Shown: positions 21,707-34,990 of the stretch, piece after piece
How positions within the stretch are numbered: the stretch's first letter is position 1
Layout: each line of letters starts with the position of its first letter
From: Hydractinia symbiolongicarpus
Taxonomy: Eukaryota > Cnidaria > Hydrozoa > Anthoathecata > Hydractiniidae
Direction of reading: 5' to 3'
NCBI RefSeq assembly: GCF_029227915.1
Contig: NC_079883.1
Coordinates: forward strand, 21,948,001-22,012,000
DNA length: 64,000 nucleotides
Position numbers and translations under genes: made by a program
Notes under the pieces: generated by a model
What the model was told of the DNA's origin: nothing
The model's input: the letters and a program-made list of their open reading frames with translations, nothing else
The model's database searches: none

Positions 21707-23880
21707 ATGGTAAGCAAGTTTTTTGTGTGATACATTTTTTCACAGCCTTGTAACTCTTGCATATGAAATATGAACATAAAAACAGCTAGTCTTAAATTTT
21801 AAGCAAATTTTTCCTTTTTTTTTGTGTTTGTCCCAAATAAAAAATTTCATGTAGTAAAATTATATATTGCAGCATTTCATGATAAGATTTACTTTCCGAT
21901 TCTAAAAATGATACGTTATATTTGTGGTACAAGGCACCATAACATCGCTTTATTTATGTAATATATTGCAAACATGATATTTCTGTTAGAAAGCGTTCAC
22001 ACACAACTACACAGCACATTACACAACTCCAGCGGTTTTTTATGGGTCTATTTACGCTGTTTCAAGCACTTCTTTCCTTTATCCTGCTTTTTTCTTATTG
22101 TTGCAGTTGTTGTTTTGTTTTGGCATACAAATGCTATAAATACTCTAAATTCAGACGGTTTTGCCTTGCCTTGCCAATGGGAATGTATTAGCTAAATGTT
22201 AGGAAATGTCAGCAATGGAATTTTTATAGAAACAAAGAATTTAGAAATTGTTTGAAAATTTAACATAAAAGTAGCAATCGAAAAGCTTAACTTTTCTCTT
22301 ACTAGCTCCAACATATTTTTAGTGGGTGACTCTTCTCTTCTGTCTAGGAATATAACCTGTTTCTAAATTGGGTGTCTTCCGTTCCTGTATCATCTGTGAT
22401 ATGTGTACTGGGTCTGATTGGAAATGGATTGTGTTGCTTTGTATGGAATCGCATTGGGAAGAAAAATGGAGCATCAAAATCATGCTCAATCTATCTGATG
22501 GTACTAGCTGTCGGAGATAATGGCGTTCTTTTATTCTTTTTGCTGACTACCTCGCTTCAAGTTGAATTCCCAAGTGTAAATGAAACCTACGTGTATGCAG
22601 CATTTTTTTCATGGGTGGCTTACCCACTAATCATTTACTTTATAATATACAGCCAGTGGGTGATGATTGCTGTGACACTAAATCGGTACCTTGTCCTTCG
22701 CTTTCCACTGCAGTCTGTCACATTTAACACAAAAAGAAAAACCATAATTGTATTAACGGTATTAGCGGTTCTGATATTTCCTTTTGTTGTACCGTTTTGG
22801 TTTTATTTTGCGCCAGAGAAAACAACAGACGGTTATAAATTGAACAAGACAGACTTTGGAACAGGAAATGGTGGGTTGATACATGAATTTTGGGTGCACT
22901 GCGTGTCCCTCGTTGTAGTTCCTGTTTTGTCGGTTCTTGTGCTCAACATTCTCGTTATACGCAAGTTATCAAAACGAACAAGAAAATTGTCCACCATTTC
23001 TCGCAAAGGTAAGATCTCATTATTGCAGGTCGGCAGAAACGAGTAAAAATAGTTTTATTATTAGAAAAAGTAATTTAAAATCGTACATTTACCAAGATCA
23101 CCATATGATTGGTGTTTAATCACCATTTTACTTCACTATATAATTCACACTGTCATAAAAAGTCTAAAATCTGTAAAAATGAGATCAATTTGACTCGAAT
23201 TAGGAACATGTGCAGGAATTGGTGCACCTGAAGTTGCCTTTGCGAACTGTTGTGCGAAAATCAGTTTGTACGACAAAATGTATGAAAAAAACAATGTGGT
23301 ACTAAAACTACCACGTGGCAATAGGCTAGCCACACACACACGTACACAGTTTATTTAGATGTGATGGCTCATCTGTCTTCTCTGTTTATTCTGAGGATAC
23401 CTGTTGCTTTAACATTCTCAGCAGAGAATTACGTGGATAAAACGTTGATAAAGATTATAACTGCAGATAATTGCTGTGTTGTATTTCTGCTTATTTCTCC
23501 CTTTATTAGGTTCAACGCGCGTTAGAGCGGAACAAATGAAAACACAATTGACCAAATCATTACTGGCTGTAACCTTCTTATTTATTGCATTACTCTTTTG
23601 GCAATGTGTATCAAAATGCTTCTACATGCTGCAGTATGGAAAAGAATCACGTCGAGTTTGGAAAATTGTTGATGGTAATTTTGCCTTGTCCAAAATTGGT
23701 TTAGTTCTAAATTCATCCATCAACAGTTTAATCTATTCCATAATTGGAACAACATTTCGAAATGAAGTTCGACGTTTGTTTTGCTGTTCAAGAATATCGC
23801 AAACTCATTCATCAACTAATGAACGGACATTAAGTTTAACGTTGTCAAGAATCTACCAACATAACTTATCTGTAAACTAA
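21707..23880 (+). CDS. Orphan class A GPCR, unit 4 (divergent paralogue)
   Basis: Exons 21707-21709 (ATG|gtaagc), 22348-23008 and 23510-23880 give about 344 aa. It is the most diverged unit: NRYLVLR in place of NRFLVLR, an added N-glycosylation site before TM3 (VNETY), a longer C-terminal tail (ending IYQHNLSVN), and an intron 2 of 501 bp against 231 bp. TM4-TM5 and loop 2 (NKTDFGTGNGG) remain close to the other units, and TM7 reads NSSINSLIYSIIG. The 5' flank is nearly identical to units 2 and 3 although the coding part is more diverged. This suggests gene conversion or a later flank duplication. The gene converges on the minus-strand GALNT gene, 743 bp apart. Confidence 0.82.
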
Positions 23881-24623
23881 ACGACACGATATCAAGTTGA
23901 TATTAATCACACTAGTTGAACTGTACACTGTAATGAAACAACTTCTTGGAACGTTCGTTTAAAGCCTTTTATTAAAAAAGTTAATGAAAAAAAATAACGG
24001 AAATACAGCTTTTTTAAATAACAAAATTTATAATGACTTATTCATTTAAATATATACTTTTTGATGTCACCTTGTTTTAATTACACAAGAAGTTTAATTT
24101 TTCAATTTTGTAGTAAACACCCCTTCTCAAAAAAAACGCCCACCTTGGAAATATTCTTAATCAGGGCGGGTATGTATAACAACAAAAATGACACTTGAAA
24201 TTAGAAAACTACTTTATTATTTATTCACGGTTTTAAATTTGATTTACATACATAAATATTTATAGCCATTGTAATAAATATATTCTGTATTTGAAAAGAA
24301 AAATGTGTCCACTGTGAGATGGAACTCATAAAAATGTATTTTACTTACAAATCTGAATGTATGAAAACATAAAGGATCATATATAAATAGTAAAAAATGG
24401 AACCCTAAAGAGTTACTAAAAGCCCAAAAATGTATAAAACTATCAAAATAAAGAAAGTCATGACATGACACAACCGTTACTCTATTAATCCGCAAATAGA
24501 AGAAGGCACCTAAATATAGTCATAGAACCTGAAATTATAAAGATACGTAAAAAGTTATTGATACTGAGAACATATTCAACTACTACAAGCTAATTTTAAA
24601 ATCATACCATGTGCATGGCCACA
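23881..24623. other. Convergent intergenic region with GALNT polyA signals
   Basis: Holds the 3' ends of GPCR unit 4 (plus) and GALNT (minus). On the minus strand AATAAA occurs at 24213-24218 and 24220-24225, about 400 bp after the GALNT stop. The 83-aa minus frame at 24244-24495 is not supported. Confidence 0.55.
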
Positions 24624-27600
24624 CTAATAAAAGAAACGAACGGAAAATCTCCACTTCTGGTTGACAGCGTGTTGTTTGCAAGTATTGATATGAAGTCCAG
24701 CATGGTGCGACTCAACACACTGACTAGTGTTTTTATGACGAATACGATCTCGAATCATCAGTACCCAACGCTAAATAATATTATTATAAAGGTACGGTTT
24801 CAAAGGTAATTAAACAGTTTAGCACTATTCCACTGAAACTCATTTTTATTTCCCTAAAATTACTGACATTTTCCTGACAATTTCCGACATTTTACCAGTT
24901 ATATTTAGGCTGACCCGGAGAGTTTTATAAAGCTTTACTTCAGAAAATGTAAATTTAATACAAGCAAAATACCCAATACTTTTTAAAAAGAGACCTAAAT
25001 CCAATCCTTCTTAACCGTGTCAGGTTAAAAGAAACATGAGTTGTGAAAATGTTATCATGCTCAGCTTACTATTTTCGTTTCATGCATTTATTGATGCCGC
25101 AATCATTGTCGAAAGTAAATTATTGCCATAACTCAAGTTCAGACGATATTGGCGATTCAGGGTGGCCACAAATTTAAAAGTTCGTAATTTTAAGCGATTT
25201 TAGGAGGTTTTAGGGTGAAAACATTAAAAAACGTGTAAAAAACATTCCATATTTTAGATTTTCGGGGGAAACGTAGAATTACTGATAATTAACCCCTTGC
25301 TTATTTGGATCTCATAAAGGCTTCCAAGACAAAAAGCGAAGAATTTTGATTAAAATTTAATAACTTGCTACTTTGATTTTTCACAATTCGTTAATTGTAA
25401 GTTTAGATTAGACGGCCAAAAGTAAAAAATATGACAACCATGTTACCTGACTTAAATCTTTTTTGTCGCATTTCACTAATCGTAACACTTTATCCTTTTC
25501 GGTAGCCTGTACACACAAACCAGTGTAACTGCGGATCAGTCCTGATTTTGTCATCTCCCATTCCTGCGATAAAGCAACACAGATCATGTGACATTCTACT
25601 ACTTCCATCACACAAACTATTTACACGAAACTGACAAGTAAACTCGGACACTAAATTTTCATTTGGTGGTTCAGAAAAAAAAGAATAATTCTTCCACAAC
25701 AGTCGTTGCTGCAAAATCACACTCCCCCTCCATACTGGTAAAAAGGTCCGTCCAAAAGGATATTAACAACTATCAGGCTTAATTAGATGACAGAAATTTG
25801 ATAAGTCTTACAAAAATCAATTACTGGCGTAATTAATGTACTCTGATTTAAAATGTTATCTTATCCTTCATTCGACAAATCATACTGGTAAGAGAAAGGG
25901 GAAAAAAGCAGCAACTGATATTCTAGTAAACCTACCTGACCTCTGTTCCACCTATGACAATGTTCTGTCGTCACAATAGCTGAAGTGTTGTCAGTAAAAC
26001 ATAATGGCTGCTTATTATCCATTTGTTTTAATTCACCATAAGCTGCTAGTTCGTTTGATGGTACTCTGAAACAAGAAAAGCAAGAAGTATTTGGAAATGT
26101 ATTTGTTAATGTAGAAACAATGATCAGGGGCATATAGAATAATATTAAACATGCATTTTACACATTAAATTGGGGGCTAATTTTTTATTTGCAAAAGTTG
26201 CTGTTGCAGATCTGGTTCATTGATAAAAAAGTTTTCAATCTCTTCCCTTACCTCTTCTTCGATAACTACTGAAAGGCGTTGTGCGCAAATTTTATGAAAG
26301 AAATAATTTTTATAATTTGATGTCATTCTACCTTTGACGACCTTTTAGTAAATTTCATATTCAATATGCGGTACCAATATACTGACGGAAACCAGAATAT
26401 TGTTTAGAAATAATTAACAATAAGATGGAATTGTGTTGGCACATCTTGGATTGATACAAAGTTGAATCAAAGAGACCTTCAATAAAATAATGACGACGGT
26501 AGCTACACTAACTGATGTCATGAGAGCGAGAAACTAATACTTTGTATGTCGTTAACATATTGCATGGGAGCAAGTAGAATTTGACCACGATCGAGCCCGC
26601 TGCCCTTCATCTGAAAGCATGTTACGGATGTACATGGGTAGGCCATCCGGATGAAGAACCTATAAGTTACTTCAATCCACAAGACAATAAAAAATTTTTA
26701 CACATTAGATTTAAACTTTGAAATCTTAAAAAGGTAAACAAAAATTTGAAAAAAGTCTCTTTAAACTGCCAATAAAATACTAAGTATTCATTTTAGTTTT
26801 AGAAAGAAAAAACTACCACTTATGAAATTTATACGCATGTAGTGTCCACTTGATTGGCAGAAATTGACAGCTGAGTAGATAGCTGTGGACAAGAGAACAT
26901 GTTTACCTTAACTGGGGATACACAGTTTCCAAATACCATTTAAACGATTGACATTTTAAATTCCTTCTTAACTGTTTTCTTTTTTCCAAACTAAAAAACA
27001 AAACGACAGATTAGCAAAAATGGCAACAACGTTACCGTAAGTTCGTGATTATGCGTCCACTCCCGATTAAGCGGCAACTCTAGATTAAACGCCTATCCTA
27101 AAAGGCAAAAGCCGGACCGCATAATCGAGCATTTACGGTATTTAAATTTATGAATTTACTTTCAGGTAATAAACTGTAAAGTTATATTTGGTTAATTTTC
27201 AAGCTAAGATAAAAATAACTTTAACAAACTACTTTCGAATTTAATTAGATTCTAGCTTCAATTTCTAGAATCCTGCTCATAACATTTTGAAAAATGACAG
27301 TTTTTTGGGTCATTTCCTAAAATTTGTAAACAGAATCGCCTCACGAACGCTAAATAGCCGGTGGGCTACAAAGGTTCTGCTTAAGGAGATGTGCAAGCCG
27401 GGTTTATAGTTTGGTCCAATAGTTTGCTGAACACGATTGTAGTCGATACTTTAGTACTGCGTAAAAGTAAGTTGTGGGATTAATTTGTGTTGGTTTAAGG
27501 AACACAATGGCGCTAGAGCTAATAAGGTTATAGAAATTATTCAAGGAAAGTGACAGGTTATGAATTTTCCTAAAGCTTTTTAGTTATTATGCCAGACTTT

Positions 27601-30600
27601 TACAAACGAGGTACTTTTGGTGAAACTTACATAATTTTTTTGCTTTAGTTGTTCGCAGAGTATAGAAATATCATGTTGTCTTAATTAACCATTTAATGAC
27701 AATCTTCATTTTCTTCTTTTCATGATTTTTCTAGATTTTTTCAATACCTTTTTTTCTCTCAGGTTTTCAAATCCTACGTAAATATTTCCCACAATTATTT
27801 TTTTAAATAAAACAATTAAAATATAAAAGTTGTGGAAATAAGCAATCAAAAGTACTCGTGATAAAAAGTGTTTCATTTTGTCGTTATATTGCTGATGCGA
27901 AAAAAAAGAAACATGCTTGCTGTATTAGATCGTGTTTTCACACACAGCAAATATCAGAACTGTTTAATTTACGTTGTATTCATGTTATACTAGCAAATCG
28001 TGTTTAGCCAACAGCCATAATTAAAAATATCTTATTCGCTGTTTTGAACAAAACATATTTCGTGTATACTTAACACGAAATCAGCCCAGAGGATAAACAT
28101 TTAGTTTTGTTAGTGTTATTATTGGGTCCGGCGAAGGGCTCCCTACTGCAGTTAAAGCTCTCCTTTCAGCTACAAAAGACTGCAGAAAAACCGATTCAGG
28201 TTAACGCTTTATCACAAAAATGAGGTTATATGCCCTAATAATATATTATTGGAGGTGAGGTAAACAACCCACAAAAGCGGAGCTGGTAAAAAGAAGGTAT
28301 CATAGAGAAAGGACTATAGCAACAGTTGATAAGACATAGAGAAAATAATAACTTTGTTTGTTAAAAAAAAAAGAATTACCTCGCTTTAGATACAATAGTA
28401 GTCCCACCACGAGCTTTATAGACGAACTCTTTGTAGCTATCCATCCATACTTCTGCTATTCTTTGAATATTCCTGCATGACAAAAAATTTCTTTACTTCT
28501 CGTCCATCTGTTTAAGGCATTTTACAATTACCAAAGGCATAACAATTTGTAAAATTCAGTTTACGAAGGATATTTTTAAAAACTAACTTCACATATGTGA
28601 GACTGTTTCCATCAGGGAATGTATACGGATGCACTTTTCGAAATACATGTCCAACTCTCGAGCATGGTAGAATTTCCATAGTTCCCCCACACATCCACGT
28701 TTTAAATGAAATTTCTGATCGAATTAAACGAAATACATTAAGAAATACAATTTCCTTTACATGAACTCTTATAGAAAACAAGACATATTGTGATTTTTTC
28801 GAAACACAGCAAAAAAAATGTTTTGTAAGTTATTGGACTGTTGATTGCCATGGTAACAGGCTAAACAAACAAAGAAGGAGCGAACAAGTAAATAACATTT
28901 ACCGAAGTTTTCTCCACCCCATATTTCCATATTAGGATCGTACGTCCGAAGTTTAAAAAACCAGTCTCTTCGAATACTAAATATTCCACCAGCGATCATG
29001 GGCGTTCTACATAAAAGAAAAAAACAACACTAGACTAGCTGATAATTAGGGAAAAAAGGATAAATATATAAATTAATGTTGGACGACTAACTTTATAGGA
29101 TCAGTTGGATTATCTCGATGGTGTTTCGTATCAACCTTAGAAAGCACGTCCCATTTGAAACGCATATTCCAATCAAATCCTAAAAGTTATAAAAGGTTAA
29201 TATAAGAGACCTTTGACCCTGATAACTGACACGTCCTTGTCTTTGAAGTTTTGCTAGGATGTTGCTTTCGTTTTGTGGGGAAATTGTTCACCATTCGAAC
29301 TTTAAACAGTTTGCTAATAAAGACACTGTAAAGATACTTTAGAGCCAAAAATTTAAACTGTTTATTTGGTTAACCAGAAAATTGTTAAAAATTATTAGTT
29401 AAGTAACCCAGAATGCTTGTTTCCATTTGACTGCATTTTCCGCAATAGCGAAAAAATATCACAATTTTTTTTGTTACCGCGTGTGCACTTAAAAAGAACT
29501 TCAATTTTGTCCAAGTGGTCCCGCGCTAAAAAGAAAGCATTTTGCGCAATTGCGGTAAATGCAGTCGATTAGAAACGAGCTTTAAGATTATTTACAATTA
29601 CATGAGGATTATAAAAATGCAACACAATGTAGCAGAACACTATTGGGTTAAAAAAGTCAGTAAGTGGTGAAAGAAGGAGTGGTAAATATTTGATTTACGT
29701 TTTTGTCCAAATGGCAACAAGTCAAACTAGAGTTAAAATGTTAGTACACCTACCAATGTTAATTAGTTCAAATTAGTGACAGTTCTAAAAAAGATTAACA
29801 TATAAATTAATTACACGGAAATTCATCAATTTGCCATAATTAACAGAGCATATTTCTGCACAGAGGCACTCGTTTAGTCTTTAAAAATTTCTTAGAAAAA
29901 CCAAAGTTGTGTATGAAAATGCATTTGTCAGAAGTTTAGAAGAATAGATCGTTGAATGGATCAAGAAGTAAATGAAATAGTGTTCGTATGAATACCTCCT
30001 TTTAATTCTGCACTGGAAGACAAGTAAGCAAAGTTGTCCATACTAATAATGTCAATCACCGGACACACGATGGATTTTGGTTTCTATACAACAAATATGA
30101 TAGGCTTACATATTATCTAGTACATTTCGTCTGGCATTTTGAACAAAACTCCATTATAATCTACAACATTCCTCTTGCAATTTTAAACCCCCTAATGCAT
30201 TAAGGGTCAAAAAGGAACAGTCAAAGAAGGGTGGGTTAATAAATAAAAATAACAAAAGGAGTTAACAGAAACACATGACTAAACAGAAGATTAGGATATA
30301 GTAAAATTATTTTACTTCGAGCATAATTAAGTAAGGAAACTCTCTACCAGCAGTTAATTTAAATTAAGTCAATTTAAATAGACTTCATGTAAAAGACGGT
30401 ATCAGAATTTCCATTTTTTTAAAATCAAATACTGTAAAAGAAAGTAAGGATGATAATTCAAGCAGTAGCAAATATTCCCTAAATTGTACTTTCACAAATC
30501 ACTTCAAAAATCATACCTGAATAATTCTAGTAAGTAAAGGTTCCAGCCACTTTGTGTTAACTTCACAGTGACTATCTAAGAATGTCAACACTTCACCGGA

Positions 30601-33589
30601 AGCTAATTTGGCACCAGATATTCTTGATCTTATTAAACCTAAAAAGACAGTAATGTTATACGTTCCTAATTGTACTGTTTTGATAATTTTGATGCTCTGG
30701 AGCTTAATCCTAACAGACTTGAATATTAAATAGCATGGAGGAATGTGTTTTTTATCTTATTAAACCTAGAAAGTTATTGATACATAATTGATTTCGTTCT
30801 TAATTTCATATTTCAATGAAGATCTTGAAGATGTTATTGGTACTAACAACAGTACTCTTAAATGTTACAAAGCTTGAGAAGAGGGGGGATCACGACCAAA
30901 AAATTTAAAATACATTATATTTTTGCAGTTTAGCAGGTGTATAGAAATGTAAAAGACCATAAAAAATAGCTAACGCCATGACTATCGGCAGGATGTCTTC
31001 ATTTTAATGGCTGATATTAGCGATTGAACGGTCAAACAATAATGGCGCAGTCATCGAAAATTTAAAAACAAGTAAATTATCTTTGGTATGATAAAAATAA
31101 AGATGAGTACGCTCTTAATCTCCCTAAGAACGGGCCTTTTTTATTACCAAAATAGACAAAATCATTCCTATGGCAACACTGCTTTTTTGCTTTGCGAAGT
31201 TATAAACTTTGAAGGACGTTTCTCCATAATAGCAAGGAGTGGAAAGTTTGATATTTAAAAAATACGTTTCACCATAATAGCATGTAGCAACTATTTGTAC
31301 TGTCATAGTAGTTAAAGTTGATCAATAGAAATAAAGCTATGCACCTTCTCTTTTTGCATTTCTTTTCAATACCACTTTTGGTAATTTTGAAAGGTACAAG
31401 CCATCATCAGCTAAAATCATAGTGTTATTATCAGTAATTGAAGAATACGCTACGAGGAATATAATCAATTGGAGATTATGCATATTGTCCCAGGTATTAA
31501 GTATAAGGGTTAGGGTTAGGGTTAGCATAATTCCTAAATTTACCACGATGCAACATATAATAAATACAAATGGATGCTCTACTATATATTCCCAAATTTA
31601 TTTTTCTTAACACTTAAGCAAAATCTTACAAAGATAACTCTAACGCTCTGTATTAAAAATGTTCAATTTCTCCTACACAAACATGCTCGAAATGTTGATT
31701 CAAAGTTAAAATGTTCTAACAAGGCATATTAGGAAAGAGATCAATTAAAAAAGTCGTGATGAACTAATTGATTACTCTAAATCTCACTGCACAATGAAAT
31801 GTGTCTAGGCTACAAATATATATATTTGGTATAGTGTAATGAATACTATTATATATAACTTACTGTTAGCACTGAAATCATCCACCAGAATTATTTCTTT
31901 CAACAGATACGAAGGACTTCTTGTAAGAATACTAGACAAAAGGATTTGAATTGGCTTGTTTAGATTATCGACACATTTCAAAAGTAATTACTTGACAAAA
32001 TAAACAATCTGGGAGCAAAATAATACACACATAATTAACACGATTACATAAGACTTCTTGAAGCTCGCAGCATTGGAATTAAGCTCGAAATAACAAACAC
32101 AGAACTGAAATAATTACAGAAAAATTTACAAAACACATTGTTAGAAGATATTCTCAGACTTACCTCTTTATGGTTCGTAGTAGAGTCGATCTAGCTTCAT
32201 TATGAAAAGTAATTATAACACTTGTTAGTGGAAGAGCTTTTGGATAGCTTAGTGATACACACCTGTAAAATAAAACTGTTTGCAATATTGCTTCAAAATA
32301 AACATCTAAAAGTGTCTTGCCTATGTATTGTCTATTTATTGCGACTCATCTCAAAGATGAGTCGCAATACAAAGGAGGAGAACAGGGGGAGAAAAAAGAG
32401 AGCATGTGTTGAAACTGTTGTTGAATAAATAAAAAAAGATCACAAAAATAAAAAAATTAAAACATCAGCCAAGAAAGCGTTTACTAAAGTGACTAAACGT
32501 TCCATCAATTGCGCATAAAGTGTAGCTACATACTGTTTGTGTCTTGTGTCAGGTATCGTTCTATACCATGGAATTTGGTCACTTTTCCATTGATTAAACT
32601 TATGATGCTTGTATGCATTCTTTTTATCTCTTAAACAATCTTCATTTAAATAACTTTCTACATTAAACGTTTTTCCGCTCTTCAAATCTAAATTTTTTTT
32701 CTGCAAAAACAAAATAATAGATTAACGTTAAGCGAAGGTAAAATATAATTTACTGTTGTTGTGAATTAAAAACACATCATCCAACAAACAGTCTTGTTTT
32801 CAATCTCTAGGTATGTTAGGTCAAGCAAGGGAAATTACTTTGTAGTCATATGTTATGATCAGGTTTACATGTTTGTTTGTTTTTCATAAGCATGACATTT
32901 ATAAGCATGCGTAGGCTCAAATTTGGTCATTTTTAAGCATATGTTAAGCATTGACTGAAGATGTTGTGAAGAGTTTTTATGGTTTTTGTTTCGTGAGCAG
33001 TTTTTCTTTTTATTCTTATGTCTGAATTAACCGGTATGTAGTGAGATTTAAGTTGTAATTACTGATGTTTAGAATTTAAATGTGCATATTCCGATAAATT
33101 TTGCATATTTTTGCTATTAAGCATATTTTGAGCCTGAAAAAGTACTTTTCACAAGCATTTTAAGTCTTATTTTGGAATTACAAATGCTTATAAAAAACAT
33201 GTATTACATTAAGCCATTTTAACGTATCTTTAAAGCTGATCTTCTAACAGAAGGTATCACTTTAATACGGTTCACAAGGATAAAAATAATTAAAAAATTC
33301 ATTCCCGTTATTAAAAGTATTCTATAAAAAATCCAACATTTTAGCACAGGGCACATTGAGAGTGTGGAAAGCAATGCTTGACCAATGTGTTATAAACGAC
33401 TTATGAAACCAACATTGTAGCTAATAATATTTTGACATGGTATATGTAAAAAAATTGAAGACAGGTACATACCTTGATTCTGTTATGTATATGATAGTAT
33501 GAAAGTTGATTGTGAATCATGAAATACAGCATGGTTATCACAAAAACTATAACCAAGGTAAGTGCACACCAACGCCAACCAGCTTTCAT
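24624..33589 (-). CDS. Polypeptide N-acetylgalactosaminyltransferase, GALNT2/14/16-like
   Basis: Transfers GalNAc from UDP-GalNAc to Ser/Thr in the Golgi, starting mucin-type O-glycans. Fifteen exons join in phase to 538 aa: 33473-33589, 32534-32700, 32164-32262, 31864-31931, 31345-31410, 30517-30638, 29996-30083, 29092-29179, 28903-29006, 28588-28714, 28380-28472, 26907-26990, 25936-26065, 25447-25563, 24624-24770. Residues 1-7 are cytosolic and about 8-26 form the type II anchor. The GT-A domain shows [23 protein letters not shown], the metal-binding DSH (about 193-195), WGGEN (about 300) and VGHVFRK (about 327-333). [13 protein letters not shown] favours the GALNT2/14/16 branch. From about 408 a ricin-type lectin domain follows, with Cys pairs and QEW/QKW motifs. 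Length is near the 550-570 aa of vertebrate relatives. The exon at 31345-31410 has a weak donor (GTGCAT), yet the frame requires it. Confidence 0.93.
27034..27139. mobile_element. 106-bp MITE-like element in GALNT intron
   Basis: The ends are inverted copies of each other: accgtaagttcgtgattatg at the left against the reverse complement of the right end, matching at about 17 of 22 positions. The interior is slightly GC-richer than the intron around it. It has no coding capacity. Confidence 0.5.
31504..31525 (+). repeat. Interstitial telomere-like repeat (TTAGGG)3
   Basis: Three and a half ttaggg units lie inside a GALNT intron, about 95 bp upstream of an exon in transcript order. TTAGGG is the ancestral animal telomere repeat. 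A run this short may be chance or a trace of telomerase-mediated break repair. Confidence 0.7.
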
Positions 33590-34990
33590 AATATATACTT
33601 TGTTAGTTGTTGGTGTTTTTTTTAATAGACCTATGAAATGAATTTCAATACGATTTAAAAAGGAATGTTGCTAGATTACATAATCAGAGTTAGCTGCAAA
33701 TTTCTAAACCAAACTTCCTGATTTTTCGTATTTTTTTAGACACAAAAAACAGAAAAACAGCAGAGAATCATATAGCAATTTTCGAATTATTAAAAATGAA
33801 GTAGTAATCCTGCTACAAGAAAAGCCACTGTTGTAAACAAAATCGTTTGAATGTGCTTGAACGTGAAAGCTTTTTCTGGAGTAATTTCAAATCTCTAATA
33901 CCTTTGAAGTACATATTGCATAAAATATCTTACAATTCCTGTAGTAGTAAGCTATAACATTGTACGAAAGGAAAATATTTCTGAAAACAAAGGTATTTCT
34001 ATGCCATACTCTGATGGCATCAGGAAAAAACATAATCATTGTTAACCTATTCCCCCATAGTTGCTTAGTAAATTCAGAATGAAAGGAGTCCATTATAAAG
34101 CATCTGCGTAGAATTCACATGTTCAATGTTAAAGCTAATTTCACTGTTAATAAATACATAAACATTTTTTTGGCTCTAAATAGAATTTTGACAAACACAT
34201 AAAAACACCTTAGTCAATTTTCCTCAAACCCCCTAATTTTTCTTTAAACGACAACCCTCTCCTTATAATAATATATTTGGCCAATCAACTTTTTTATGTC
34301 AGACGTTATACCATACAATTTCGTTAAAATAATTTAACAAACAACTACTACAATGGACGTACATGTACTTTTTGACACATAACCCTGCTCAAATTTCCTT
34401 CTACATTTATTTGTAAAAAGAGGAAAAGCAAAAACTGAATTCATCCAGAGTGCCAAGCTGAATATCAATTTTTCGATCGTAAAAAATAGTACACATAAAA
34501 TTCAAACATATACAATAAATAGTGATTTTGATCGCAAAAAATAAAATCAATACAAGTATATATATAGCTACTAACTTGGCAAGTAGAAACGAAAAAATAT
34601 ATACCAAATTTCTGATTTTGTGTGTAATACTAAATTATAAATGTTATACCAAAAGGGTTTAAACTTTAAATGCATTGGAGCTGTAGCTTTTTACCACTGC
34701 CTATATTAAAATACTCCATTTTTCGTCTGTGAACCAAAATGGTAGCTGCGAATAACATAGGGCAAATTCCTGTGGATTTTCCCGTGTATGGTCATTGATT
34801 TCCATGGGCTAGCAACTAGTGATACATAAAAAAACAGTCAATTATAGAATATAGTTATTCCATAAAAGTAATTAAAAACACAAATAATAAATACTATCAG
34901 TCGTTAAAATCATTATAATGTTAAATGAATGGTTTTGATTTTGTATTGTACAATTGAAAAAAGTACAGTCCCAGATTGCGTGCTTTGTGC
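33590..34990. other. Upstream region of GALNT, no gene seen
   Basis: Probably holds the GALNT promoter and any 5' untranslated exon. At about 34770-34815, tgtggattttcccgtg...catgggctagcaactagtg is a degenerate reverse copy of the cccgtgg repeat seen at 16.9 and 43.7 kb. Open frames of 66-68 aa on the minus strand show no protein-like features. Confidence 0.5.

Noticed and set aside
26590-26660. Minus-strand open segment (from [14 protein letters not shown]) with a good-looking acceptor, considered as a GALNT exon
   Set aside because: Its phase does not fit the exon at 26907-26990, and the exon at 25936-26065 joins that exon directly in phase with clear lectin-domain similarity.
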